A stretch of 64,000 nt of DNA, taken from Calendula officinalis (Eukaryota > Streptophyta > Magnoliopsida > Asterales > Asteraceae). The DNA is taken from contig OY970822.1 of the NCBI GenBank assembly GCA_963853835.1, positions 49,874,404-49,938,403 of the forward strand, given 5' to 3'. Shown one piece after another: positions 23,440 through 35,792 of the stretch (the first letter of the stretch is position 1; each line of letters opens with the position of its first letter). The notes under the pieces are model-generated. The model was not told the origin of the DNA, did not search any database, and saw only the letters and a program-made list of their open reading frames with translations. The position numbers were made by a program, and so were the translations under genes.

Positions 23440-23668
23440 AATAATTGTGCCAGAGATGGCGAAAAGAAATTAATAAAAGTCAAGGCCAGACGTTGTCTCA
23501 GGTTGGTTTGTTTCTGCAAAAACCGGTATTTCACATGGCCAACTTTATGTGGCTGTATCACGAGTTAAGAACAAGAACGGATTGAAGGTCATTTGTTGTG
23601 ACACAGATGGGAATTACACTAATTCAACAGCAAATGTCATTTACAAAGAAGTATTATTTCGTTTGTAA
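23440..23668 (+). pseudogene. Helitron helicase C-terminal remnant
   Basis: GQTLSQVGLFLQKPVF, then after a one-base shift SHGQLYVAVSRVKNKNGLKV and NVIYKEVLF. This is the PIF1-like tail of plant Helitron helicases, ending 160 bp before the 3' terminus. The rest of the RepHel protein is not seen, so the element is non-autonomous. Confidence 0.8.
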
Positions 23669-23827
23669 ATTTTATGTAACATTTCTTCATGTATCGAATT
23701 TCAACCAGATCATCGTTACAGCTACAACATTATTATGTCATTTTTAAAATTATTAATCTTTGTTGGTATTTTCTTGCATAATAAATTTTGAAGCATACCC
23801 GGCCAATCGGGCGGGTTATGAAGCTAG

Positions 23828-24048
23828 TATGAATATATAGTTAATTCAAAATTCTAACTTCGTTTTTGAAGATTTGGTTTTGAAGGGAAAGAGTGTTGTA
23901 GAGTTGTCTAGGCTGAAATGTTTCAGAGAAGCAATGATGACCACTTTTGAAAATTGCACATATACAAACTAATTGAAAAATGACCTCTTCGTCCTTATAA
24001 TAAAATGCCTTGTGTGTTTATTAGATGTCTTTTAATTGTCATTATGAA
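23828..24048. promoter_or_regulatory. Recurrent flank block after the Helitron
   Basis: 23880-24000 carries TCTAGGCTGAAATGT, AAGCAATGATGACCAC and TTTTGAAAATTGCACATATA, the block also found upstream of copies A, B and C. It may have been the 5' flank of the Agenet gene before the Helitron inserted. Confidence 0.35.
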
Positions 24049-24051
24049 AAT

Positions 24052-24134
<83 letters not shown>
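24049..24134. repeat. (ATT)n microsatellite
   Basis: Uninterrupted ATT/TTA repeat of about 85 bp. Confidence 0.95.
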
Positions 24135-24137
<3 letters not shown>

Positions 24138-24139
24138 TA

Positions 24140-25385
24140 AATGTTATTTAATCATCTATGATTAAAAAGTATATTTTTAAATTTTTTGGTGTCTATAATG
24201 CAATGTGTTTTAAATAAGTAGGAAGTCATCGATGGGTTATTAATCATCGTTGATTAAACAAAGTTCTGTGTTTTCTGAAGTTATATTGTGTTTTGGCGCA
24301 TTATTGCATACTGATTAATCATCGATGATTTAAGGGTCTTATTTTTAATAAAACTCAACAGTTATTTTAATTTGAAAATATGATATAATTTTTAGACGTG
24401 TGTAACTCCAAAAACATATTCACTCACAAAAACACATACACACACAAAAATTGCTCATTCACCCCTCTCTGTCTCTCTTTAAAATTTTGATGGTTAATCA
24501 TCAATGATTAAAGATGTTCTTTTTTTATATCATCGATGATAAAACTGGTGTTTATAAAAAAATATAGCATACATAATTAAACAACATATAGTTTAATCAT
24601 AAGTAAATAAACATGAGTTCATATAAAATAGAGACAAAAACAATTAGAGTACATAATTAAGCTTTAACAAATATATACATAATCAAAATAAAATGCTCTT
24701 TAATAATACATGATTAAACCTATGTTTTTGTGTTTAATTACTAATGATTAATCTTTGACATTTTTTTTAATCATCGATGATTAAACAGTTTAATAATCGA
24801 TGATTAATAAAACAATTCTGTTTTTAAAATCAAAGATGCTGTTTAATCATCCATGATTAACCTTGTGTCCGTTTTTTAGATTCTTAATTCTAAATAAGAT
24901 GGTGGTTAATCATCAATGATTAATCTTGACTATGGGTTTAATCATCGATGATTAAACTTGAGTTGGGTTTAGTCATCGATGATAAAAACTTTGTTTTGTG
25001 TTTAATCACTAATGATTAAACTTAAAGATTGTTTTTAATCATCGATGATTAAACTAGTCTGAATTTTTTTTAAAAATGTTTTTTAATCATACATGATTAA
25101 ACCTTGTTTGGTATTTAATCACTAATAATTAAACATTGAGATTGTTTTTAATTATTAATGATTAAACTGGTTTGAAATATTATTGTGGTTAATCATCAGT
25201 GATTAAACCTGATGTTTTAGTCTACTCATAGATGATTGTACTTGGCTGTGTAAAATCATAAAATGGTTAATCATCAATGATTTTACGCTGTATTTTTGTT
25301 TAATCATCGATGATTAATCTTGACGATGTGTTTAATCACCGATGATTAAACAAAAATGGTTTGGTTTAATCATCGAATGATGATC
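24140..25385. repeat. Palindrome array P9
   Basis: Sparse at 24140-24620, dense at 24690-25385, where it repeats the unit AAATGCTCTTTAATAATACA..GTGTCCGTTTTTTAGATTC seen at 8.3 and 52.7 kb. 24536-24660 is homologous to 17575-17700, consistent with a duplication spanning the later Helitron insertion. Confidence 0.88.
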
Positions 25386-25937
25386 TGTTTTTGAAGTGTT
25401 AGAGTGTTGCAGAGTTTTTTTAGGCTGAAATGTATAGAGAAGCAATAATGACCACTTTTTAAAAATGGTGCATATACAAAGTATTTGTAAAATGTCCTCT
25501 TTGCCTTTATATAATATTCTTGTATTGAAAAAAATATATTATTTTATCATTTAAATTTTATCTTGTTTGTGTTTTATAATTTGTACAATAAGATCCCAAA
25601 TTTGTTCAAAATGTTTTATGCATGTAGCTACTTCTGTTAATAAGTGTTAAAATGTACAGAGAAGCAATGATGACTATGGAAATAAATGAATAATATTCAA
25701 CAAAATTTAATAAGGGGTGTTATTTTAATAAAACTCAACGGTTATTAAAGGCTAAAATTGAAAATATGATATAATTTTTAGACGCGGGTAACTTCAAAAA
25801 CACACACAGACACTATATGCTGCACAGTAGCCCCAAAAACTGCACATTCCCCTCTCTCTCTCAAAAATTTCAATCATCCCTTCTAAACCCTAACTTTCCG
25901 TCCTTTTAATCGCTCGTTAACACACACTCACAACAAA
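25386..25937 (+). promoter_or_regulatory. 5' flank of copy C
   Basis: Flank block at 25385-25510 (TTTTTTAGGCTGAAATGT, AGCAATAATGACCAC, ATGGTGCATATAC) with a partial second copy at 25650-25680. A pyrimidine-rich leader (CCCCTCTCTCTCTC) precedes the ATG at 25938. Promoter activity is inferred. Confidence 0.35.
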
Positions 25938-26159
25938 ATGTCTACGGATGAACAAATCAATATAGAAATGTCTACAGTTGATTCCACGGAAGGTAATACT
26001 TGTAACAATATAGTGATATTGCGCTTAAAATACTTGTTTTTTTGTTTAAAATCACTGCTGAAACTATTGATTGTGAAATCAACTTTCAAATAGACTATAT
26101 ATCACTTTTCCTTTTATTTTAATGGTTTTTATTTTTAAATTCTATGATTACAGAGTTTG

Positions 26160-26420
26160 TATTTTTAGGAGTATGTGTTGATTAATCATATACGATGCAA
26201 CGATTCGTTAAATATGAACATACGTCACATTGTGATATGTTGCTATTATCATAGATGATTAAATGAGCTTTGATTTACAACAGATCATGTTTAATCATCT
26301 ATCATACAGTAGTTTAGTCGACACTTAATATTACATGATTAAAACGTATCAAAATAATGTTATAGATTATTAATTAAATGAGTTTTGATTTTATCAAGGT
26401 TTATATTTATTAATTGTTGA
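26160..26420. repeat. Scattered palindromes in intron 1 of copy C
   Basis: A few degenerate copies (AATCATATACGATG, TATCATAGATGATTAAAT). The intron is homologous to the segment 33472-33900 in copy D. Confidence 0.7.
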
Positions 26421-27931
26421 TTAAAATGTGTAAGACTTTTTAGATAATATAATATTTTCATTTTTTTGCAGATTTAGATGAAATAGAAATAATAGAAGAA
26501 AGGAAAAGAAAAACATCAAAAACTAAAAAAAATAATACAGAAAAACGGAGAAAAACATCAGAAGAATCAACACAAAAAGAAAAGAAGGAGAAAAAATATA
26601 CATCGATGAAAAACAGATGTTCTCCAGAATCAATGATTGATACTGTAAAAGGTTTTAACAAGCAACAGAAAGAAACAATAATAGAAATGGGTTTTGGAAG
26701 ATTGTTAAAACTAAAAGTTAGTGAATTACCTCTTAGATTAGGTTTTTATCTTCTCAACAAGTTCAATAGTAACAATATGACTATTGAACTTAATAAGGGA
26801 AATATTGAAGTTAATACGCAATCTGTTCATGATATTCTAGGAATACCAATTGGAGGAGATAAAATTGATGAGCTAGATTTTGTTTATCATGATAAAAAAG
26901 AATGTAGTTTGTATAATTTGAAACAAAAGGTTTCAAAAATTGAAGACATTAGATTGACAGAGGTTAAGCAGCAAATTTTACTATCAACTGAAACAGATTT
27001 TGAGTTCAAAATTAACTTTCTCTTGTTGTTCATAAATACTTTATGCAAGAATACACCAAATGGGAAATGCAATTTAACACCTTTGTATAGAATCCAAAGG
27101 AATACAGATATTAGAAATATAGATTGGTGTAGTTATGTTGTTGATTGTCTAAAAAGAACAAATGCGAGATACACTACATACTCTTACTTCTATGGTCCTG
27201 CAGCATATTTGATTGTAAGTGACATAGCATATATATTATTTTTATCTAAAAATATATACTTCATATATGATTACTCTTTCAGTTAACGTTTAAAATATAT
27301 ATTATTGTATATGCAGTTATTGTATGTTGATAGAGCTAAAATCAATTATATTCAAGTGGCAAGAAACTGTCCAGTTATTTGTGAATGGACATCTGAAAAA
27401 CTTAAATTGGTAGAGAACATGGAAATTAATTTAGGGTGTTTAGGTGAATCAGAACTACATCAAGATGATATCCAAAATGTATGAGATGAGGTAACAATTA
27501 TAAAAGTGATTTTTGATATATAATTTATCTGTTTTTTTATATATGTTAATTTTGCAGTATGTTGAAACAAAATTGGAAAAAAATGTTTGTAAAGTTTACT
27601 AGTAATCAAAACAAGGATAGAATGATTTTGAATGAATCATTTTCAGAATTCCGTGATCATGAAAGTGTCGTAACATGGGAAGTAAACTTTTTCCTATCAT
27701 CAAAAGAAAATACAAAAAGTAATAACGAAAATGAAAAACAACCTGTTCAAGATGAAGATAGAGTTATAGAGAAAAAATCTGATGAAGTTAAAGAAAAAGA
27801 TAAAGAAAAAGAAGCTGATGTACTAAATCAAGAAAACGTTGAAGAATAAGGTGGTAAGAATATATTTAATTGCAGATTTATTTTTATTCTTTAATCATCA
27901 ATGATTAGAATCAGAGCTTAATCAATTGGTA

Positions 27932-27934
<3 letters not shown>

Positions 27935-27997
<63 letters not shown>
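27935..27997. repeat. (TA)n in first microexon-unit intron
   Basis: About 31 TA units. The homologous site in the other tandem units holds a much longer tract (28329-28452), a very short one (28786-28795) and a mid-length one (29126-29171), so it is length-variable between sister copies. Confidence 0.95.
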
Positions 27998-28001
<4 letters not shown>

Positions 28002-28327
28002 TGTTGTAGGTTCTGAGGAAGTAATGAACGCTGACAGAGATGTTTGTGATAAAGAAGGTAATTTCATTGCATAATGTTGTAGTTTTTGTAACTTCATTTA
28101 AAAATGCATAATCATCTATGATTAAACGGGTTCTTTTAATCAAGTAGTGATTATATTTTTGATGTTTTATAATATATAATATATGACATTTGTTGTAGCT
28201 ACTGAAGAAGTAAACAAGTTTACAAATGTTGTTGGTGAGAAAGAAGGTGGTAAGAATATATTTAATTGCAGATTTATTTTTATTCTTTAATCATGAATGA
28301 TTAGAATCAGAGCTTAATCAATTGGTA

Positions 28328-28457
<130 letters not shown>

Positions 28458-29121
28458 TGATGTAGGGTTTGAGGAAGTAATGAACGCTGACAGAGATGTT
28501 GGTGATAAAGAAGGTAATTTCATTGCATAATGTTGTAGTTTTTTTAACTTCATTTAAAAATGCATAATCATCTATGATAAAACGGGTTCTTTAATCAAGT
28601 AGTGATTATATTTTTGATGTTTTATAATATATAATATATGACATTTGTCGTAGCTACTGAAGAAGTAAACAAGGTTACATATGATGTTGCTTAGAAAGAA
28701 GGTGGTAAGAATATATTTAATTGCAGATTTATTTTTATTCTTTAATCATCAATGATTAGAATAAGAGCTTAATCAGTTGGTATTCATATATATATTAATA
28801 TGTTGTAGGTTCTGAGGAAGTAATGAACGCTGACAGAGATGTTGATGATAAAGAAGGTAATTTCATTGCATAATGTTGTAGTTTTTGTAACTTCATTTAA
28901 AAATGCATAATCATCTATAATAAAACGGGTTCTTTAATCAAGTAGTGATTATATTTTTGATGTTTTATAATATATAATATTTCATATTTGTTGTAGCTAC
29001 TGAAGAAGTAAACAAGGTTACAATTGATGTTGGTGAGAAAGAAGGTGGTAAGAATATCTTTAATTGCAGATTTATTTTTATTCTTTTATCATCAATGATT
29101 AGAATCAGAGCTTAATCAATT

Positions 29122-29125
<4 letters not shown>

Positions 29126-29171
<46 letters not shown>
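29126..29171. repeat. (TA)n in fourth microexon-unit intron
   Basis: About 23 TA units at the same homologous position. Confidence 0.95.
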
Positions 29172-29175
<4 letters not shown>

Positions 29176-32100
29176 GTTGTAGGTTTTGAGGAAGTAATGA
29201 ACGCTGACAGAGATGTTGGTGAAAAAGAAGGTAATTTCATTGCATAATGTTGTAGTTTTTGTAACTTCATTTAAAAATGCATAATCATCTACGATAAAAC
29301 GGGTTCTTTAATCAAGTAGTGATTATATTTTTGATGTTTTATAATATATAATACATCACATTTGTTGTAGCTACTGAAGAAGTAAACAAGGTTACAAATG
29401 ATGTTGGTGAGAAAGAAGGTAATTTGTTTAATCGTGTATGCAATAAAAATGAAAGTGATGTTATTTTTTTTGTAAATGTTTAATCACATATGATTTCTAA
29501 TATTGATGTTATTTTTACATGTTGCAGTTGATGATGGTATTGGTGTTGCTGCTACACTTGATGTTGGTTGTACAAATAATGATGAAGGTGTCAACGAAGA
29601 AGAAAGTTTTCAACTGAACGAATTGGTTAAAGAAATTGTTTCAGATTCAAATATTTCAAAAGGTAAATAATAAATTAATAAACAATCTATTATAAAGGTG
29701 ACATTCTTTTGAATGTAAGTCTGAAAGAAACATGTAATTGTTTTAAATAAGATATAGTGTTTACAAGTTGATAAATTTTTTATATTCATATAAATTTACT
29801 ATTATGTAGATACTGAGAAAGTAAGGAATTCTGAAACAGATGCTGGTGATAAAAAAGATGGTAAATTGTTTAATCATATGTATCATTAAACATGCTTTAA
29901 ATTACTCATGATTGACTGAGCTTGTTTTTTTGAAATTAGTTAACTTCAATACATGAAATAGAATCGACTATGATTAAATAGATGTTAATCATGTAGCGTT
30001 TATATTTTTATTTTTAATAATAATATTTTAGTATATGACATTTGTTGTAGATGTTGTAGGTTCTGAGCTATTTGGAAATGCTGAAAGAGATGCTGGTCAC
30101 AAAAAAAGTTATTATTTAATATTGTATTCACTAAGCATGTGTTTAATCAATTATAATTAAACTAATATTTATCTTTGTAGTGTTTATATTTTGATTTTTA
30201 TAATATTTTAAAATATGAAACTTTGTTGTAGATGATCAAGTTATTGATGACCTTGGAAAGGACAAAAGAGATGTTGGTGAGAAAGAAGGTAATTTTGTTT
30301 AATCATTTATTATTAAAAATGAGTTTACTCACACATGATTAAATGAGTCTGTTTTTAATTTTGAGTACATTCTTTAAATAATGTTTAATCATTTATTATT
30401 AAAATGTTTTTTAATCATGTAGTGTTTATATCTTTTATGTATTAATTATATGAATATTTGTTGTACATTTTGGTAGGAAATGATGAAGTTGTGAATTTTT
30501 CATCAAATGTTTTTGAGACTCAAGGTAATTAGTTTATCCCGTATGATTAATCAAGTCCTTTTGTTTTTTTAGTGAAACTTCATTAGATACTGTTTAATCA
30601 TATATGATTATAAGGGTTTTAATTCATACATGATTAAATATGATTCGTTGATGTTACATTATTTTCAAATACATACTTGTTTAATGAAACTTGATAAAGC
30701 AGATTCTGTTAATCGTTAATTAAAATACTTGATTTCTATTTTTCAAAATAAATTATTTTAATAATGTTTACATACGATCCATATGTTTTAGATGCTGACT
30801 TAGAAATGACAGTAGATGAATTTGGAAAGGACAAAAGAGATTATGCTGAGAAAGAAGGTAATTTTGTTTAATCAATCATTATTAAATGTATATTTAATCA
30901 TCTAGAGTTTTTATTTAAATGTATAATAATAATATTACTATATTACTCATGTTGTACATTTTGTAGGATTTGAGAAACTTGTGAATGCTACAACAGATCT
31001 TAATGAGAAACAAGGTAAATTACTTTAATAATGTTTTTTGTTTACTTTTGATATACTTGATAATATCATTCTTAGTTTGATATTCATATGTGATTTTCTG
31101 TGATTTAGATGTTCATCAAATTCCATTATAATTTAATGAATTAAAAATGAAGGAAAAAAGAGAAAAAAAGCCATCATCATCATCATTAAAATCTCCATAT
31201 AAAGAAAGGGTGATTGATGCTAAATCAAAATTAAGTACTCAAGAAGATATTATTTGTGAATGGCTATTTAATCTTCAAGGGGAACCAAAGTATGTACTCT
31301 ATATTATTTTTAATATTAATTTTTTGTTTTACAATTGGAAAAAAAAATCTAACTAAATTTTTATCATAAAGTGATTTTGTTATTATGACACAAAATGGTG
31401 ATGTGATATGCACAAGGAGATATATAGAAAGTTTTTGTCCAGGTCATTTTGTGTACAGTAGTGCCATTGACGCTTTTGTGGATTTGTTAAATAACAAAGA
31501 AAAAGAAAGAGATTTGAACTCTCCAAATCGGCTGTACATGAAATTAGGGTTAACTGTAAGTAATATTATATATTCTTTTAATAGTTACATTCCTATTATA
31601 ATTATTATTCATATATTTAGTATTTTTTTCAATATTCATCTATGAATCATAACAAAGAATATTCATTAATTGCAGGGTGCTTATTTCTATGATCAAAATT
31701 TCTGCGATGATAAAAAATTCACGAAGTTTAAAGAAGAATTTGCTAGTATAATTAATAATGATAACGAAACGCTTTAGTTAAGAAATGTTGACAAGGCATG
31801 TTAATTTAATATTTATTTAAATATAAATTTTGTATAATATAATTACCTAATATGATATTGTATTATTTTGAAATCAGATATTCTTCTGAATTTTAAGGTA
31901 TAGTCACATATATTGCATTGTTGTCAACTTGAAGAAAGGAGCATTTGATATAATAGACAACAGTGCTAAAACATAAACTCTTGAAAATAAATATGGTTCA
32001 GTTTACCCACACTGGTAAGCATGAACTGTAAAAACTTACATTTTTTAAATTATTTTTGTTTATCTAACATTTATCAATATTTTGATTAACATATGGATTT

Positions 32101-32500
32101 AGTTTTAAAATACTTAGCTGAGATAAAACATCTAAAATTAAAACAAATGTCAAATGCATCTGTTAACCCAATTAGACTCAATATGCCATGGAGAACTAAA
32201 AAAAATGTAAAAGATTGTGGTGTTTTCACAATGAGACATATGGAGACATACATAGGTACTCAAAATCAAACTCATAAAGTATGGGGTGAAGTAGTAGGGC
32301 TCGGAAATGAAGGAACCGCTCAACAGAAACTACTAGATAAATTGAGGCACAAGTATGCAGCTCCATTGCTTACATCTGAATTAAACGCAAAGAAGATATA
32401 TATTTTGGAAAAAGCAAATGAATATAGTAAAAAACCCCAGGAAGAAAGAGATGCTCATAAGAAGTGGGCAAACAATGTTTATTATAGTCGTCAAAATTGA

Positions 32501-33209
32501 TTTGTTTGTGTGAACAATGTTTTTGATTTTTTTTTTAACATTTGTATATAGGATTACATACGTTTGTCTTTTTAAATACGATCAATGTTTAATCATTTTA
32601 AAAAATTCTAACGCCAACAGATCATGTTTAATCATCTACGATTATTCATTAAACGAATAGTTTAATCACTAATGATTAAAAAAAGACAAATAATGTTTAA
32701 TCAAAGACCTGTTTGATTACAAATAGTTATTGTAGTTATTGTAGTTGTAGTTACTAATAATGCATAACTAACATTATATCATAATTCCAAGAAAAAACTA
32801 AGTCTAGTTTTCATCATCGAATGATTAATCATTATATCACAGCTCCTTTTATCATCAATAAATAACATCATCATAGCTTCTTTTTATAAAACTGTGCAGC
32901 TAATTCATTTATGATTACTCATAAATAGAATAACTCATGGCAAAAAAAAAAAATATATGATTGTTAGGTCAAATTGTTAAATTTAGTAACAAATATATTC
33001 CTCAGGACCTCATTTAATGAAAATGAAAATGTATGCGGTCAAAAATAAATGAGGTAGTTATATTTGAACCACTTTATTTATAAGGGCAAATATATGAGAA
33101 AGTGTTCACTCACAAAAAAACACACCATAACTGAAAAGTATAAACGCATAGTTTTGTCCCTAGAAAAGTATCAACGAACAGTACGAATCGAATCGAAGTT
33201 CTAGAAATC
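32501..33209. repeat. Spacer between copies C and D with degenerate palindromes
   Basis: Scattered arms (AATCACTAATGATTAAA near 32665) at 32580-32930. The stretch 33100-33205 is a likely leader for copy D. No gene seen. Confidence 0.5.
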
Positions 33210-35792
33210 GATGGCTAAAGAGAATCAACAACAATCAATATCAGAGAAATTGAAAGGTAAATAGTTAAATCGTTTGCGGTTTGATTGTACATTTGACGAA
33301 TTTAGATCTGTAAAAGTTTTCATGTTCGATTCATTTTACGAATTGAATTTAGATCTGTAAAAGTTTTATTCATATGAATTTTGTGTTAAATTCGATTTTG
33401 AGTTTGAGTTAATTTTAATGCTTAATTTATGTAGATTCAATTAAAATCGATAACATTAAATGATCCACGGTACGTAATACTTGTAACTTTATAATGATAT
33501 TGCGATTTATAATACTTGTTTTTTGGTTTAAAATCCCTGCTCAAAATATTAATTGTGAAATCAACTCTCAAATAGATTATATATTACCTTTTCCTTATAT
33601 TTTTAATGTATTTTAATTTTAAATTCTATCATTACAGAGTTTGTATTTTTAGGATTCTGTGTTTTTGATTAATCATATATGATGCATCGATCCGTTAAAT
33701 ATGAACATACGTCAAACTATAATATGTTATTTAATCACAGATGATTAAATGAGATTTAATTTAGAAAGGTTTAGTCGACAATTAATATTACATGATTAAA
33801 ACGTATGTTTTGATTTATCAAGGTTTTATTGATTGTTTATTTAATTGTTGATTAATACGTGTAAGACTTTTATATGTAGATTTTGAGTTTTGACTTAGTT
33901 TTGATCCTTAATTTATGTAGATTCAATTGAAAACGATAACATAAAAACTAAAAAACGAAAAACAGCAAATGATCCAGATTATGAAGAATCAGCAGGACCA
34001 TCAAAGAGGAGGAAAACGAACAAAAAAACCAAACTAATCGAATCTGGTACAAGTTCAAAAAATTCAAGTAGGAAAACCAAAAAAAAAAAACAAAGGTAAA
34101 TTACATATGATTACGTTCTATATATGCTGTTTCATTATAGGCAACAATTTTTGTACCACATGTATTAACTCATGTACCACATCAAATGCTTTATGTAGCT
34201 GTACAGTCTGCAGATATAGTTGTACAGTGTGGTATAGACTTCAATATTTTTGATATGAAAATTAACCCCCTTTCATTATACATGATTTAATTGACTCTCT
34301 GTTTTTGAATTGGTATAACATCATCAGTTGTTGTTTTAAATTATATTTGATTTAAACAATATGTTTAATAATGTATTATTTAAAAGAGTCATTGTTTTGA
34401 AAAAATATTTGTAACATAATCACATCATGTTTATTCATTCATGAATGATTAAACAAGAGTGTTTTTTTTAATTTTTGTAATATCATCAATCGTTGTGTTA
34501 ATCATGTATGATTGAATCTGTTTTTGATAATATAGCATTCATTTATGCAGGTACAATGAAAACAAAACAAGACAAGTTAAGATCAAAAAAATCAAGAAAT
34601 GCTAAGAAATGCCAGAAATCAAATTTTGCATTGAAAAATAGATGCTCACCGGGATCATTATTTTCTATTGTTCAAGGTTTAAGTGATGAACAGAAAGAAA
34701 GTGTTAGGGATATGGGGTTAGGGAGTCTGTTAAAAATGAAAATGACAGATGTGCCTCTAAGACTTGGTCACAAAGTTCTCGAGAAATTTAATAGTAAAAA
34801 ATGATTATTAAACTGAAAAATGGTAATATTAAAGTAACAAAGAAATCTGTACATCAGATGTTAGGAATACCATCTTCTGGGTGTAATATTGATGACATGC
34901 CTAGTTTTACTCACAATGATGAACAAAGCTGCATGTATGAATGGAAAAAACAATTTAAGAAGATTGAATCTTTAAGATTAACAGAGTTGAAGAGAAAAAT
35001 TGCACAAACACCAAAAGCATACTTTAATTTTAACATTAATTTTCTAGTGCTCTTTATAAATAGCTTATGTGAGGGTACACAAATGGGAAAATGCAATCTG
35101 CTACCTTTGCAAAAAATCAAAAAGAATACACCTATAAGCTGTATAGATTGGTGTAGTTATGTTCTTGATTGCCTTGTAAGAACAAAAAGTTGTTTCAAGC
35201 CATACTCACTTAACTCCTTCTTCTATGGTCCGACAGCTTATTTAGTTGTAAGTTTCGTATTCTAACACATTTTCAAATTTACATATAAATACACACAAAA
35301 TTATTTATCTAATTTAATATATCATTTTTTATATGCAGTTAATGTATGTTTATCATGTGAAATTTGATTATATACAAGTTTCAAGAGAACGTCCAGCTAT
35401 TTGTCGTTGGACATCTGAGAAAATAAAACTTGTAGAGGATACAGAGATTTCTGAAAAAACTTCATGTGAAGCAGAGTTTAATGAAAGTTACAAAGAACAT
35501 AAATCCTTTGAGGTAACAATTGTAATATAGTGAATTCATATATGATTAACCTTCTTATTTTATTTTTTTATTTTCTTATTGTGTAGGCATTTAACTTCAA
35601 AGTTGAAAAAAATTTAATAAAATTTTAACGAATATGGAAGAACTAAATTTGACATTACAAAAAGCATTAAAATATCACTCTACAAATCAGCATTTCAAAA
35701 ATATCCAAGTGAAGAATGAAGAATATATGTATTTTTTTGAAAATGAACTAGAAAAAGATGATCGAAATGATTCTGATAATGGTGATCTGGTT

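Larger units (their letters stand above)
18145..23827 (+). mobile_element. Helitron with captured gene fragments
   Basis: The 3' end is typical: an imperfect hairpin ACCCGGCCAATCGGGCGGGT (23797-23816), then TATGAAGCTAG, inserted before T. The proposed 5' end is TCTTCCCTTATATATG after an A at 18144, giving the A/T host dinucleotide expected of Helitrons. Inside are an LRR exon, a run of CULLIN1 exons and a damaged Helitron helicase tail, all on the plus strand. It lacks palindrome arrays and splits the Agenet gene region. The 5' end is less certain than the 3' end. Confidence 0.8.
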
